A DNA stretch of 46,367 nucleotides from JAFGPS01 sp964628465 (GTDB lineage Bacteria; Planctomycetota; Phycisphaerae; Sedimentisphaerales; Anaerobacaceae): NCBI GenBank assembly GCA_964628465.1, contig CAZVOA010000029.1:1-46367 (forward strand), written 5' to 3'. Positions 15,038-22,584 of the stretch are shown here, one piece after another. A model generated the notes under the pieces. It saw only the letters and a list, made by a program, of their open reading frames with translations. It was not told where the DNA came from and ran no database searches. Position 1 is the stretch's first letter; each line of letters starts with the position of its first letter. The translations under genes were made by a program, and so were the position numbers.

Positions 15038-16804
15038 TTACATCTGCTCAACTACGTCTATACCCAGCAGTTCTGTCAGGCCGTGCTTGATTGTTCGTGC
15101 GGTTAAATCACATAACAATAATCTTGTCGGCCTTTGTTCCGGCTCCGCCTTGAGAACGGGACAACTTGTATAAAATGTGCTGAATTTCTGGGCAAGCTCG
15201 TAAAGATATGACGTAAGATAATTCGGCTTGAAGTCACCAACTGCGTATTGAATCGCTTCGCCGTAGCGAACAAGATGTTTTGCAAGCTCAAGCTCTGTGG
15301 GATCAATTAAATTTAGAGTCTCAATACTTCCAAGCTCGGTTTTTATATCCACGTCATTGCCCTCTGCTTTGCGCTCAATCGACTTTATACGAGCATAGGC
15401 ATATTGCATATAGGGAGCGGTGTTCCCTTCCATAGTGAGCATTTTATCGAAGCTGAATACATAATCGCTCGTGCGGTTGTTGGAATAATCGGCATACTTT
15501 ACAGCACCTATCCCTACGGCCTGCGCGATTGTCTCTTTCTGTTCGCTCGACAACTCAGGATTTTTCTGCTCAACAACATTTGTCGCACGTTCAACGGCTT
15601 CATCGAGCAGTTCTTTCAATTTCACATTCTCACCCGAACGAGTCTTAAGCGGCTGACCGTTCTCGCCAAGAACACTACCAAACATTACATGATTGAGCTT
15701 TACGTTGTCATTCGCCCAACCTGCTTTGCGTGCAACCGTAAATAACATTTCAAAATGCAATTTCTGTCTTGCATCAGTAACATATATTATCTCATTAGCC
15801 TTTAATTCATTCACACGATATCGTAAAGCCGCCAAATCTGTCGTAGCATACAAAAACGCTCCATCTGATTTTTGAATAATAAATGGCAGCGGCTCACCTT
15901 CCTTATTCTTAAATCCTTCCGGAAACACACACATAGCCCCATCAGATTCTTTTGCTAAATTTGCCTTTTTCAAATCTGCAACAACATGGGGAAGTTTGTC
16001 ATTATAGAAACTTTCTCCTTTAACATCTTTGTCTGAAAGATTTACTCCAAGCTGATCATACATTTTGTCAATTTCTTCAAGAGAATATCGAACAATATCC
16101 CGCCAGTACGCTAATATATCAAGATCACCTCTTTGAAGACCAACTACACAATCACGAGATATCTTTGCAAATTCAGGATCTGAATCATCAAGTTGTTTTG
16201 CTTTTCTATAAAAATCTTCCATATCGGCTACTCGTTGAATAGACACGTCCATTGCAGAGCCAACACGACGATTAATTAGGAAATTGATTAGCATTCCAAA
16301 CTGTGTGCCCCAATCTCCGATGTGATTTTGTGGAATTACGTTATGGCCGAGAAATTTTAGCATTCTGCAGATGCAGTCGCCAATAATTGTACTTCGTAAA
16401 TGGCCTACGTGCATTTGCTTTGCAATGTTGGGGCCGGAAAAATCGACAACAATATTCTTTGGTTCTGTTGTTTTTTCTACCGCGAAGTTTTCAGTGTCTT
16501 TATTTATTTCGCGAAGTCCATTTGCGATGAATTCTGGTTTTAATCTCAGGTTAATAAATCCGGGTCCGGCTATTTCGGGAGCTTCGCAAATATCGCTTAT
16601 ATCGAGTTTTTCGACTACCTGCTCAGCAAGTTTGCGGGGATTGGTTTTGAGTTGTTTTGCGAGAGCCATTACGCCGTTGACCTGATAGTCTCCGAATTTC
16701 GGGTCACTCGCCTGCTTTATAATCGCAGAACATTTTTCCTGCCCTGCAACATCGGACATTACAGCACTTATTCTATCTTCGAGTATTTCTACAATTGGTT
16801 TCAT
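15038..16804 (-). CDS. argS: Arginyl-tRNA synthetase
   Basis: A class I aminoacyl-tRNA synthetase of 588 residues. It has an N-terminal tRNA-binding (Add1) domain to about 110, the HIGH motif as HVGHLRSTIIGD, GDWGTQFGMLI, and a C-terminal DALR anticodon-binding helix bundle ending in LLGIDVVEQM. ArgS commonly lacks a standard KMSKS; here LKTRSGENVKLKEL occupies that place. The start is ATG 16804 rather than the TTG two codons earlier. It is the first gene of a four-gene run, and a palindromic repeat lies immediately upstream. Confidence 0.97.
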   Translation of the reverse strand: MKPIVEILEDRISAVMSDVAGQEKCSAIIKQASDPKFGDYQVNGVMALAKQLKTNPRKLAEQVVEKLDISDICEAPEIAGPGFINLRLKPEFIANGLREINKDTENFAVEKTTEPKNIVVDFSGPNIAKQMHVGHLRSTIIGDCICRMLKFLGHNVIPQNHIGDWGTQFGMLINFLINRRVGSAMDVSIQRVADMEDFYRKAKQLDDSDPEFAKISRDCVVGLQRGDLDILAYWRDIVRYSLEEIDKMYDQLGVNLSDKDVKGESFYNDKLPHVVADLKKANLAKESDGAMCVFPEGFKNKEGEPLPFIIQKSDGAFLYATTDLAALRYRVNELKANEIIYVTDARQKLHFEMLFTVARKAGWANDNVKLNHVMFGSVLGENGQPLKTRSGENVKLKELLDEAVERATNVVEQKNPELSSEQKETIAQAVGIGAVKYADYSNNRTSDYVFSFDKMLTMEGNTAPYMQYAYARIKSIERKAEGNDVDIKTELGSIETLNLIDPTELELAKHLVRYGEAIQYAVGDFKPNYLTSYLYELAQKFSTFYTSCPVLKAEPEQRPTRLLLCDLTARTIKHGLTELLGIDVVEQM

Positions 16805-16820
16805 ATTCAAATATTTTTTT

Positions 16821-16994
16821 AGCCACAGATGGCACAGAGAACACAGAGTATATTTTTTTATTCAATTCAAAGTATTATATGGCAACAATAAATCCTATAT
16901 GCTATTTTTTAAAAATCATGATATTTATTCCAATTATAAATTAGTAACTAATTTATAATATATTTTCTCTGTGACCTCTGTGATCTCTGTGGCT
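16821..16994. repeat. Nested palindromic repeat (AGCCACAGA family)
   Basis: The outer arms, 28 bases each, are 16821-16848 (AGCCACAGATGGCACAGAGA...) and 16967-16994 (...TCTGTGATCTCTGTGGCT), mostly complementary and each built of CACAGAG-type units. In between is a perfect 13-bp palindrome ATTATAAATTAGT-a-ACTAATTTATAAT (16933-16959). The right arm overlaps the TAG stop of rsfS. This is a dispersed non-coding repeat rather than a gene. Confidence 0.75.
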
Positions 16995-17349
16995 ATATTT
17001 TTACTTTTTTTGCATCGCCCCAGAGCAGTTCGAGGTCGTAATACTGGCGGTACTCAGCATCGAAAATATGTACTACAACATCAACGAAATCCAGCAGAAT
17101 CCAGCGTCCCTGGTCATAGCCTGCTTTGCCGAACCTTTGAAAACCAGTTTCCCTGCCGGCCTGTGAAATTTCATCCGCTACGGTTTTCATCTGCCTGCCG
17201 CTCGTACCTGTAGCGATAACAAAATAGTCCGCGGCCTGCGAAATTCCCTTCAAATCGAGAACCACAATATCGGTGCAATGATTTTCAGCGGCTATTTTCG
17301 CGGCCGCTTTAGCGAATTTCTTTGCTAAATCAACTTTTCTTTTTGCCAA
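16993..17349 (-). CDS. rsfS: Ribosomal silencing factor RsfS
   Basis: RsfS (RsfA/Iojap) binds ribosomal protein uL14 and blocks subunit joining in starvation. The 118-residue reading has the family core: DIVVLDLKGISQAADYFVI, TGTSGRQMKTVADEI, GRWILLDFVDVVVHIFD and YYDLELLW. I choose TTG 17349 (M-AKRKVDLAKKF), preceded by AAGGA. The longer frame begins at a GTG inside a terminator hairpin (17375-17403), so it cannot be the natural start. The stop codon is formed at the edge of a palindromic repeat. Confidence 0.9.
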   Translation of the reverse strand: MAKRKVDLAKKFAKAAAKIAAENHCTDIVVLDLKGISQAADYFVIATGTSGRQMKTVADEISQAGRETGFQRFGKAGYDQGRWILLDFVDVVVHIFDAEYRQYYDLELLWGDAKKVKI

Positions 17350-17374
17350 ATTATTATTCCTTATCCAAACCAAT

Positions 17375-17403
17375 AAAAAAGGGATGGTCGAACCGACCAC
17401 CCC
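17375..17403 (-). terminator. Intrinsic terminator of hicAB
   Basis: On the minus strand, GGGGTGGTCG, loop GTT, CGACCATCCC (one G-U pair) and TTTTTT. It separates hicB (stop at 17469) from rsfS, whose Shine-Dalgarno and TTG start follow directly. Read-through of it may be how rsfS is expressed, as no separate promoter is evident. Confidence 0.85.
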
Positions 17404-17468
17404 TATAGATTAACTTTATTACACGCCTGCGTCAATAAAATCAATATATAAGTGCGATTATAAGCTAC

Positions 17469-17912
17469 TTAACGTGCTGAAAGAACACGGTCAAGAGCTG
17501 AATTACGAATGAAATCAGATATGCCCTTAAAACCAAGATTCATAGCCGCGTTGGAGAACAATAATTTCTCTTCTGCGGTCAATCTTACATTTACCTGCTC
17601 AGTACGTTGACCCGCTGATGCAGGCTGAGGAGGTCTCTGTCCATTTTCAATCATTACGGCAACCGCAACCATCAAGGCTTCTTCTGTTGCTTTATAGCAT
17701 TCTTCTGGTGTTTTTGCATCAGCAAAAACTGTTGGAAGCTCGACTGAACTGCCAATGAAGCCAAGTTCTTCGTTGCGTTCCAGAATAATTTTATAATCAG
17801 ACGCTATTTTTTGGGCTTTTAACAAAACAGACTCCTTGAAAGGCTTTTCGAGCTTTTCAGATTTCGCCCCGTTCTTTAAGGAATGCTTTGAATTTCTTGA
17901 CATATTCGCCAT
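17469..17912 (-). CDS. hicB: HicB-family antitoxin with C-terminal ribbon-helix-helix domain
   Basis: The 147-residue reading contains a HicB domain (DYKIILERNEELGFIGSSVE, then TPEECYKATEEALMVAV) that normally blocks HicA. The C-terminal RHH DNA-binding segment (QVNVRLTAEEKLLFSNAA...GISDFIRNSAL) should repress the operon. The outer ATG 17912 overlaps hicA by 56 bases. An attractive alternative is TTG 17825, six bases after AAGGAG, giving 118 residues and no overlap; the first 29 residues of the longer form are Lys-rich and outside the family. I report the outer bound. Confidence 0.88.
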   Translation of the reverse strand: MANMSRNSKHSLKNGAKSEKLEKPFKESVLLKAQKIASDYKIILERNEELGFIGSSVELPTVFADAKTPEECYKATEEALMVAVAVMIENGQRPPQPASAGQRTEQVNVRLTAEEKLLFSNAAMNLGFKGISDFIRNSALDRVLSAR

Positions 17913-18057
17913 CTACTTTCTTATCATGTACCGGGATTAACCAAGGTAATTCATCTTTTTTTGTAAACACCCGATATGGTTCATAGATTTTTTGAAGTTT
18001 CCAGCCATATGACTCAAACAACTCCAAAACTTCTTCAAAGGTAAAATATTCCTTCAT
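17857..18057 (-). CDS. hicA: HicA-family toxin (mRNA interferase), atypical
   Basis: A 66-residue protein of HicA size and layout: an N-terminal helix (TFEEVLELFESYGWKL), strands, and a C-terminal helix after IPVHDKKVDGEYVKKF, where classical HicA has VPHPKKELG. HicA is a dsRBD-like ribonuclease. The usual G-S-H-H catalytic segment is replaced by YEPYRVF, so the catalytic His is not where expected. It is either a divergent active toxin or one that has lost activity. ATG 18057 is preceded by AGGAG at good spacing. It is transcribed ahead of hicB, as usual for hicAB. Confidence 0.75.
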   Translation of the reverse strand: MKEYFTFEEVLELFESYGWKLQKIYEPYRVFTKKDELPWLIPVHDKKVDGEYVKKFKAFLKERGEI

Positions 18058-18073
18058 TTCTTTGCTCCTGATG

Positions 18074-18199
18074 TTAAACTAAAAATGCGCATAAATCGCC
18101 CTTTATCACTATTATCAGCTTTTTTCGCAAATCAGCACAACACCAGAAAGCGCTACCCAAGCCGTCTCCTTCGGCAAGCCCGACTTCCTGAATGATCAT
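18074..18199 (-). CDS. Possible 41-residue ORF in the hicAB leader
   Basis: Between the hicAB promoter and hicA, an ATG at 18199 follows AAGGA at seven bases and opens 41 codons (starts MIIQEVGLAEGDGLG, ends CAFLV), stopping 16 bases before the hicA ATG. The composition is not obviously protein-like, with two adjacent Cys and a hydrophobic C-terminal half. It could be a leader peptide, a third component, or chance. I recognise no family. Confidence 0.25.
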   Translation of the reverse strand: MIIQEVGLAEGDGLGSAFWCCADLRKKLIIVIKGDLCAFLV

Positions 18200-18221
18200 T
18201 ATCGGGTCCTTATTAACTTTA

Positions 18222-18235
18222 TATACTTAAGTATA
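18222..18235. promoter_or_regulatory. Operator-like palindrome TATACTTAAGTATA overlapping the hicAB -10
   Basis: A perfect 14-base palindrome. Its minus-strand TATACT (18235-18230) is the -10 box of the hicA promoter, so a dimeric RHH repressor such as HicB bound here would block RNA polymerase. Autoregulation by HicB is established for the family; this specific site is inferred. Confidence 0.65.
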
Positions 18236-18257
18236 GCCTATGATATACATTTGTCAA
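18230..18257 (-). promoter_or_regulatory. Sigma-70 promoter of hicAB
   Basis: On the minus strand, TTGACA (18257-18252), 16 bases, TATACT (18235-18230). The leader to the hicA ATG is about 165 bases, long for a toxin operon, and contains the small ORF at 18074-18199. Confidence 0.7.
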
Positions 18258-18301
18258 GCGTTTTTTTTCAATATTTTTGAAAATTTTCTATATGTTTTAA
18301 A

Positions 18302-18334
18302 AAGCAAAAAGGGCAACTTTAATAGTTGCCCTTT
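18302..18334 (-). terminator. Intrinsic terminator of the pyrophosphatase gene
   Basis: An 11-bp perfect stem, AAAGGGCAACT (18308-18318) with AGTTGCCCTTT (18324-18334), and a five-base loop. On the minus strand it runs into TTTTTGCTTTTT. It lies about 32 bases after the hppA stop. Confidence 0.8.
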
Positions 18335-18365
18335 ATATTTGAATTTAAGCTTAATGTTACCTATC

Positions 18366-20807
18366 TTACTGAGCGCCAAGGTGGAGCCATTCGCTGATAG
18401 CTGGTGCGAATTTCACTATAACGCCTGAGAATACAACGCTGACCATTGTCATGAGTTTGATAAGAATGTTCAAACTTGGTCCTGATGTATCTTTGCAAGG
18501 ATCGCCGACTGTGTCGCCGATAACCGCAGCACCATGAACCGGGTTCTTTGTACCGTCGGGCAGTTTCTTGCCGCCGTGAGCGCCTTTTTCGATGTATTTC
18601 TTTGCGTTATCCCATGCACCACCGGCGTTATTCAGCGTGATAGCAAGAACGAAGCCGCCTGTAAGTCCACCGACCAGAAGGCCCATAACGCCCGCTACGC
18701 CGAGCAGTAAACCGGTTACTACTGGAACGATAATCGCAAGAAGTGACGGAAGAAGCATTTCCTTTTGAGCACCTTTGGTTGAAATCGCAACGCAGCGTGC
18801 ATAATCAGGTTTACCTGTTCCTTCCATAATGCCCGCTATTTCCTTGAATTGTCTGCGAACTTCTTCAACCATCGAACCAGCGGCTCTACCTACCGCCTTC
18901 ATAGTCATAGCGCTAAATACGAATGCCATCATAGCGCCGATAAAGAGGCCGCCGATAAGCTTCGGATTCATAATGTTAAGCCCATAAGCCTCAACAAAAA
19001 CCATAATCTCTGCCGTCTTTACGTTAACAGCATCAGCAACGCCATCTTTTGCGGCGAAAGCAACTGGACCTACACGATAAATTCCATCGATGCTTTGTTC
19101 AGCCAGACGTCCTATCCAAATTCTGATTTCTTCGATATAAGCAGCCAGCAGTGCCATTGCGGTCAAAGCGGCTGAACCGATTGCGAAACCTTTACCTGTT
19201 GCTGCGGTTGTATTTCCAAGTGAGTCAAGAGCGTCTGTTCTTTTTCTTACTTCCTCACCAAGACCGCTCATTTCAGCATTTCCACCGGCGTTGTCAGCAA
19301 TTGGGCCGTATGCGTCTGTCGCGAGGGTAATACCCAGTGTAGCAAGCATACCTACAGCGGCGAAACCTATACCGTAAAGACCCATTGGGATCCCACCAGG
19401 AGAGAAACCTCCCGCGAAGCCGAATGCACAGAGAATACCAATTACAATTGTAACTACCGGCAAGCCTGCTGAGTACATACCAGTAGCTAAACCGTCAATA
19501 ATTGTTGTAGCCGGTCCCATTACTGCCTGACCTGCAATTCCTCTTGTTGGTTTGTATTCATCTGATGTATAGTATTCGGTAAATTGACCGATTAAAACAC
19601 CGGCTAAAAGACCTGAAACTACAGAACCAAAAATACCCCATGTAATCCAGCCAAACATAACAAGTATTGCCAAGGCGACAAGGATTAATCCTGAACTGCC
19701 TAATGTACCAATTAAAAGCGCTCTAAGAAGATTCTTTTGAGTAGCGTCTTCTTTACAGCGTACCATGAACATTCCCGCTATTGAAAGCAGAATACCAAGG
19801 CCTGCTACGACCATAGGTGCCAATACAGCTTTTTCCGGGGTCATTTTTCCCGGCAGAGTACCGAGACTCAAAGCCGCACCGAGAGCTGCTGTTGCAAGAA
19901 TAGAACCGCAATAACTTTCGTACAGGTCAGCACCCATACCGGCAACATCACCGACGTTATCGCCAACGTTATCAGCTATTGTAGCTGGATTTCTTGGATC
20001 GTCTTCAGGAATACCGGCTTCGACTTTACCTACGAGGTCTGCACCTACGTCAGCGGCTTTTGTATAAATACCACCACCAACACGGGCAAACAACGCCTGA
20101 GTTGAAGCACCCATACCGAATGTAATCATTGTTGTCGTTATTTCTACGAGCTTATGGCCGGGATCCATACCTGCTTCGACAAGTTTTAATCCAAACAGTG
20201 TAAGACCATTGGTCATGTGTGTGTTACTATATACAAACCTATCGAGGACGATGTACCACATCGAAATATCGAAGAGGCCAAATCCTACGACGACCAGACC
20301 CATAACCGCACCGGAACGGAAAGCCACCTGCAAGCCGCTGTTTAAGCTCTGACTTGCACCCTGGGCGGTTCGTGACGAAGCATTTGTCGCGGTTTTCATA
20401 CCTAAAAAGCCGCACAAGCCGCTAAAGAAACCACCTGTAAGGAAGGCTAACGGTACGAATGGATTCTGAACACCTTTATACGCGAGAAACGCAAAAATTC
20501 CCACCAATACAACAAACACAATGGTAACTACCCTGTATTGCCTGAACAGGTAAGCATAAGCACCCTCACGCACATACCCGGCAATTTCTATCATCCTCGC
20601 CGTGCCTGGAGGGGCTGACATCATTTTCTTGTAGAAATAGATAGCAAAACCCAGCGCCATAACTGAACTGACCATTGCGACCAGCCATGCTATAGTTCCG
20701 CTTCCAGAACCTGCCGCTGGTGCTGCTGTTGTACTTTCTGCGGCAAACGCAGTTGTACACGCTAATCCCAGCATTAATATTGAAAAAACACTCTTGCGAA
20801 TTTTCAC
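18366..20807 (-). CDS. hppA: Membrane-bound ion-translocating pyrophosphatase (K+-dependent type)
   Basis: An 813-residue integral membrane pump of about 16 helices that couples PPi hydrolysis to H+ and/or Na+ export. Substrate-site motifs are complete: DVGADLVGKVEAGIPEDDPR, NVGDNVGDVAGMGADLYESY, DAYGPIADNAGGNAEMSGL, and DTVGDPCKDTSGP near the C-terminus. The segment GNTTAATGKGFAIGSA carries Ala where K+-independent enzymes have Lys, pointing to K+ stimulation; K+-dependent enzymes include both Na+ and H+ pumps, so the ion is open. An N-terminal signal-like segment ends in AFAA. I choose GTG 20807 behind AAAGGAG; the longer frame starts 13 codons upstream without such a site. Confidence 0.96.
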   Translation of the reverse strand: MKIRKSVFSILMLGLACTTAFAAESTTAAPAAGSGSGTIAWLVAMVSSVMALGFAIYFYKKMMSAPPGTARMIEIAGYVREGAYAYLFRQYRVVTIVFVVLVGIFAFLAYKGVQNPFVPLAFLTGGFFSGLCGFLGMKTATNASSRTAQGASQSLNSGLQVAFRSGAVMGLVVVGFGLFDISMWYIVLDRFVYSNTHMTNGLTLFGLKLVEAGMDPGHKLVEITTTMITFGMGASTQALFARVGGGIYTKAADVGADLVGKVEAGIPEDDPRNPATIADNVGDNVGDVAGMGADLYESYCGSILATAALGAALSLGTLPGKMTPEKAVLAPMVVAGLGILLSIAGMFMVRCKEDATQKNLLRALLIGTLGSSGLILVALAILVMFGWITWGIFGSVVSGLLAGVLIGQFTEYYTSDEYKPTRGIAGQAVMGPATTIIDGLATGMYSAGLPVVTIVIGILCAFGFAGGFSPGGIPMGLYGIGFAAVGMLATLGITLATDAYGPIADNAGGNAEMSGLGEEVRKRTDALDSLGNTTAATGKGFAIGSAALTAMALLAAYIEEIRIWIGRLAEQSIDGIYRVGPVAFAAKDGVADAVNVKTAEIMVFVEAYGLNIMNPKLIGGLFIGAMMAFVFSAMTMKAVGRAAGSMVEEVRRQFKEIAGIMEGTGKPDYARCVAISTKGAQKEMLLPSLLAIIVPVVTGLLLGVAGVMGLLVGGLTGGFVLAITLNNAGGAWDNAKKYIEKGAHGGKKLPDGTKNPVHGAAVIGDTVGDPCKDTSGPSLNILIKLMTMVSVVFSGVIVKFAPAISEWLHLGAQ

Positions 20808-20991
20808 TTTTGTTACTCCTTTCAAAAACTGTCTATAATAAATCACACATAAAATTAAATTGTCTGGATAGTTTAACGAAACCTATCCAAGTTTCAACTG
20901 TTTTATCTGATACACCCCCGCTTTGAACATAATATTTTCTTGTATATCTAAGATCTATAAGTTTGCCAGCTACGCACACAATATAATAAAT

Positions 20992-21786
20992 TTAATTCTT
21001 AATGTAAATAATTATACCGGTAAGAATCAAAATAATAACCACACAAACGCTGATAGCAGCTATAAAAACCCACATAAATCTTTGATTTTGCTTTGAAATT
21101 ATGTATTTAAGGTATCTATCACTGGCGGAGAAAGTTTTGCTCATTTGTTCGATACCCGTCGTATGTTTTACTGTGTTATCATTAAGTTTATCAAGAATCT
21201 GATTAAAATTGTTCAGACTTTGCGACATTTGCACATCAATATCAGCAGCAGCGGCAAGCTGATGGTTAATATTTACAAGAGCATCGGTTTGTTTGGCTGT
21301 CTGAGCGGGAATTTGCTCTACCGCGTCAACAAATTGCTCGTTTTTTGCGGAAGCACCTTTTAACTGCTCAACAAGCTGCTCGGTGATTTTCTTCTGGTTT
21401 TCCAGCATTCCGGGGAAACTTTCAAGGATACGCGGCAATTGCTGGATTCTGCCCATTAATTCTTCATGTTGGGCGGCCTGATGGTCCAAATGGTCATTTA
21501 TCCCCTGGAGACGCTCTACGAGCTTATCGAAACCTTCCTGGAGTTTTTCGATAGTTTCCGCAGGAACGCGCCCTATGCCGGTTTGCCTGTCTTCCTTTGA
21601 AACAGCCTTCACAATTACCTCATTTTGTGCTTTTTCAGCCTGAGATTTATTCCCTTCTGATTCCGCTTCGGTATTCTGACGGATCAGACCGTCATCATCC
21701 AATTCCGGCCGAGGATGTAGCGGCCCAATCAGCTTATGATTACGAAGCCAGTTGTTTGTTTGTAACCAGATATTTTTTAGCGCCAT
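20992..21786 (-). CDS. Tail-anchored coiled-coil protein, hypothetical
   Basis: A 264-residue protein with no enzymatic motif. Residues 1-75 are polar and charged, about 75-230 are heptad-rich coiled coil (EKLQEGFDKLVERLQGINDH and similar, many Gln), and 236-262 form one hydrophobic helix with a short basic end (IIIYIKN). It is therefore predicted to be anchored at its C-terminus with the coil in the cytoplasm. The ATG follows GGAG. It lies upstream of hppA by 185 bases in the same direction. I do not recognise a family. Confidence 0.7.
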   Translation of the reverse strand: MALKNIWLQTNNWLRNHKLIGPLHPRPELDDDGLIRQNTEAESEGNKSQAEKAQNEVIVKAVSKEDRQTGIGRVPAETIEKLQEGFDKLVERLQGINDHLDHQAAQHEELMGRIQQLPRILESFPGMLENQKKITEQLVEQLKGASAKNEQFVDAVEQIPAQTAKQTDALVNINHQLAAAADIDVQMSQSLNNFNQILDKLNDNTVKHTTGIEQMSKTFSASDRYLKYIISKQNQRFMWVFIAAISVCVVIILILTGIIIYIKN

Positions 21787-22110
21787 TTTGAAGATCTCCG
21801 ATTGTTAAGCAATCGTTTATTTGTTTCCGGCAATTTGTTAAATTCGTCTTAGATGAAATTATAACTTTTCACTGCGGGTAAGGATAACAGTTTTTTCGCT
21901 GTTGAGCAAGAAAATATTGATGGATAAATCTACCTGTAAAAAACCGGTAAGGCTTTTTTTATTGTAAGGATTGGGCATGGAATGTAAAATCGGGGCGAAA
22001 AATAGAATACAGGACACAGAATACAGAAGACAGAAAATAAAGACAGGATTTGTATTGATATTTTATACCTGTTTTTCATGTTATCCTGTCAAAACAAAAA
22101 GGATTTTATG
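21787..22110. other. Intergenic region between divergent genes
   Basis: About 320 bases between the coiled-coil gene (-) and the PEGA lipoprotein gene (+). It contains a low-complexity tract, about 22007-22050, of ACAGA/ACAGGA units (GAATACAGGACACAGAATAC), similar in style to other dispersed repeats here. I see no ORF, RNA or clear promoter. Confidence 0.5.
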
Positions 22111-22515
22111 ATGATTAAAAAGAATATATTGCTTTCAGGTATCACCGGATTGATATTTACCATATTAACAAGCGGATGCATTGAGCGTGAGTTGAAAATC
22201 AATACTACGCCGCAGGGTGCAATGGTCGCGTTAAACGATGAGCAAATCGGACAATCTCCGGTTACTGTATCGTTCAACTGGTACGGCGATTATTATGTCC
22301 GGCTAACCAAAGAAGGTTATGAAACACTGGATACACATAAAATGCTAAAAGCGCCGTGGTATGACCATTTTCCGTTCGATTTCTTCGTAGGTGTGCTATG
22401 GCCGCAAAGGATTGTAGATTCGTATGAGTGGACGTTCGAGCTTACAGAACAGAAAAAATTGACAAGGCAAGAGCTACTGCAAAAAGCAGATGACCTGAGT
22501 AAAGAGATGAAATAA
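22111..22515 (+). CDS. PEGA-domain lipoprotein
   Basis: A 134-residue exported lipoprotein. The N-terminus is basic (MIKKN), then a hydrophobic segment and lipobox LTSGC. The PEGA domain follows at once (LKINTTPQGAMVALNDEQIG, then YYVRLTKEGYETL), a small beta fold common in surface proteins. The rest is a Trp/Phe-rich stretch (DHFPFDFFVGVLWPQRIVDS) and a charged helical tail. ATG 22111 has AAGGA at seven bases; ATG 22108 just before it is equally in frame. The function is unknown; the family suggests envelope attachment or assembly. Confidence 0.8.
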   Translation: MIKKNILLSGITGLIFTILTSGCIERELKINTTPQGAMVALNDEQIGQSPVTVSFNWYGDYYVRLTKEGYETLDTHKMLKAPWYDHFPFDFFVGVLWPQRIVDSYEWTFELTEQKKLTRQELLQKADDLSKEMK

Positions 22516-22584
22516 ATTTTATACCGATTTTCTGTCCACTATTCACCAATCACTATTCATTTTTAACGAGTCATGAGTTAGAAA

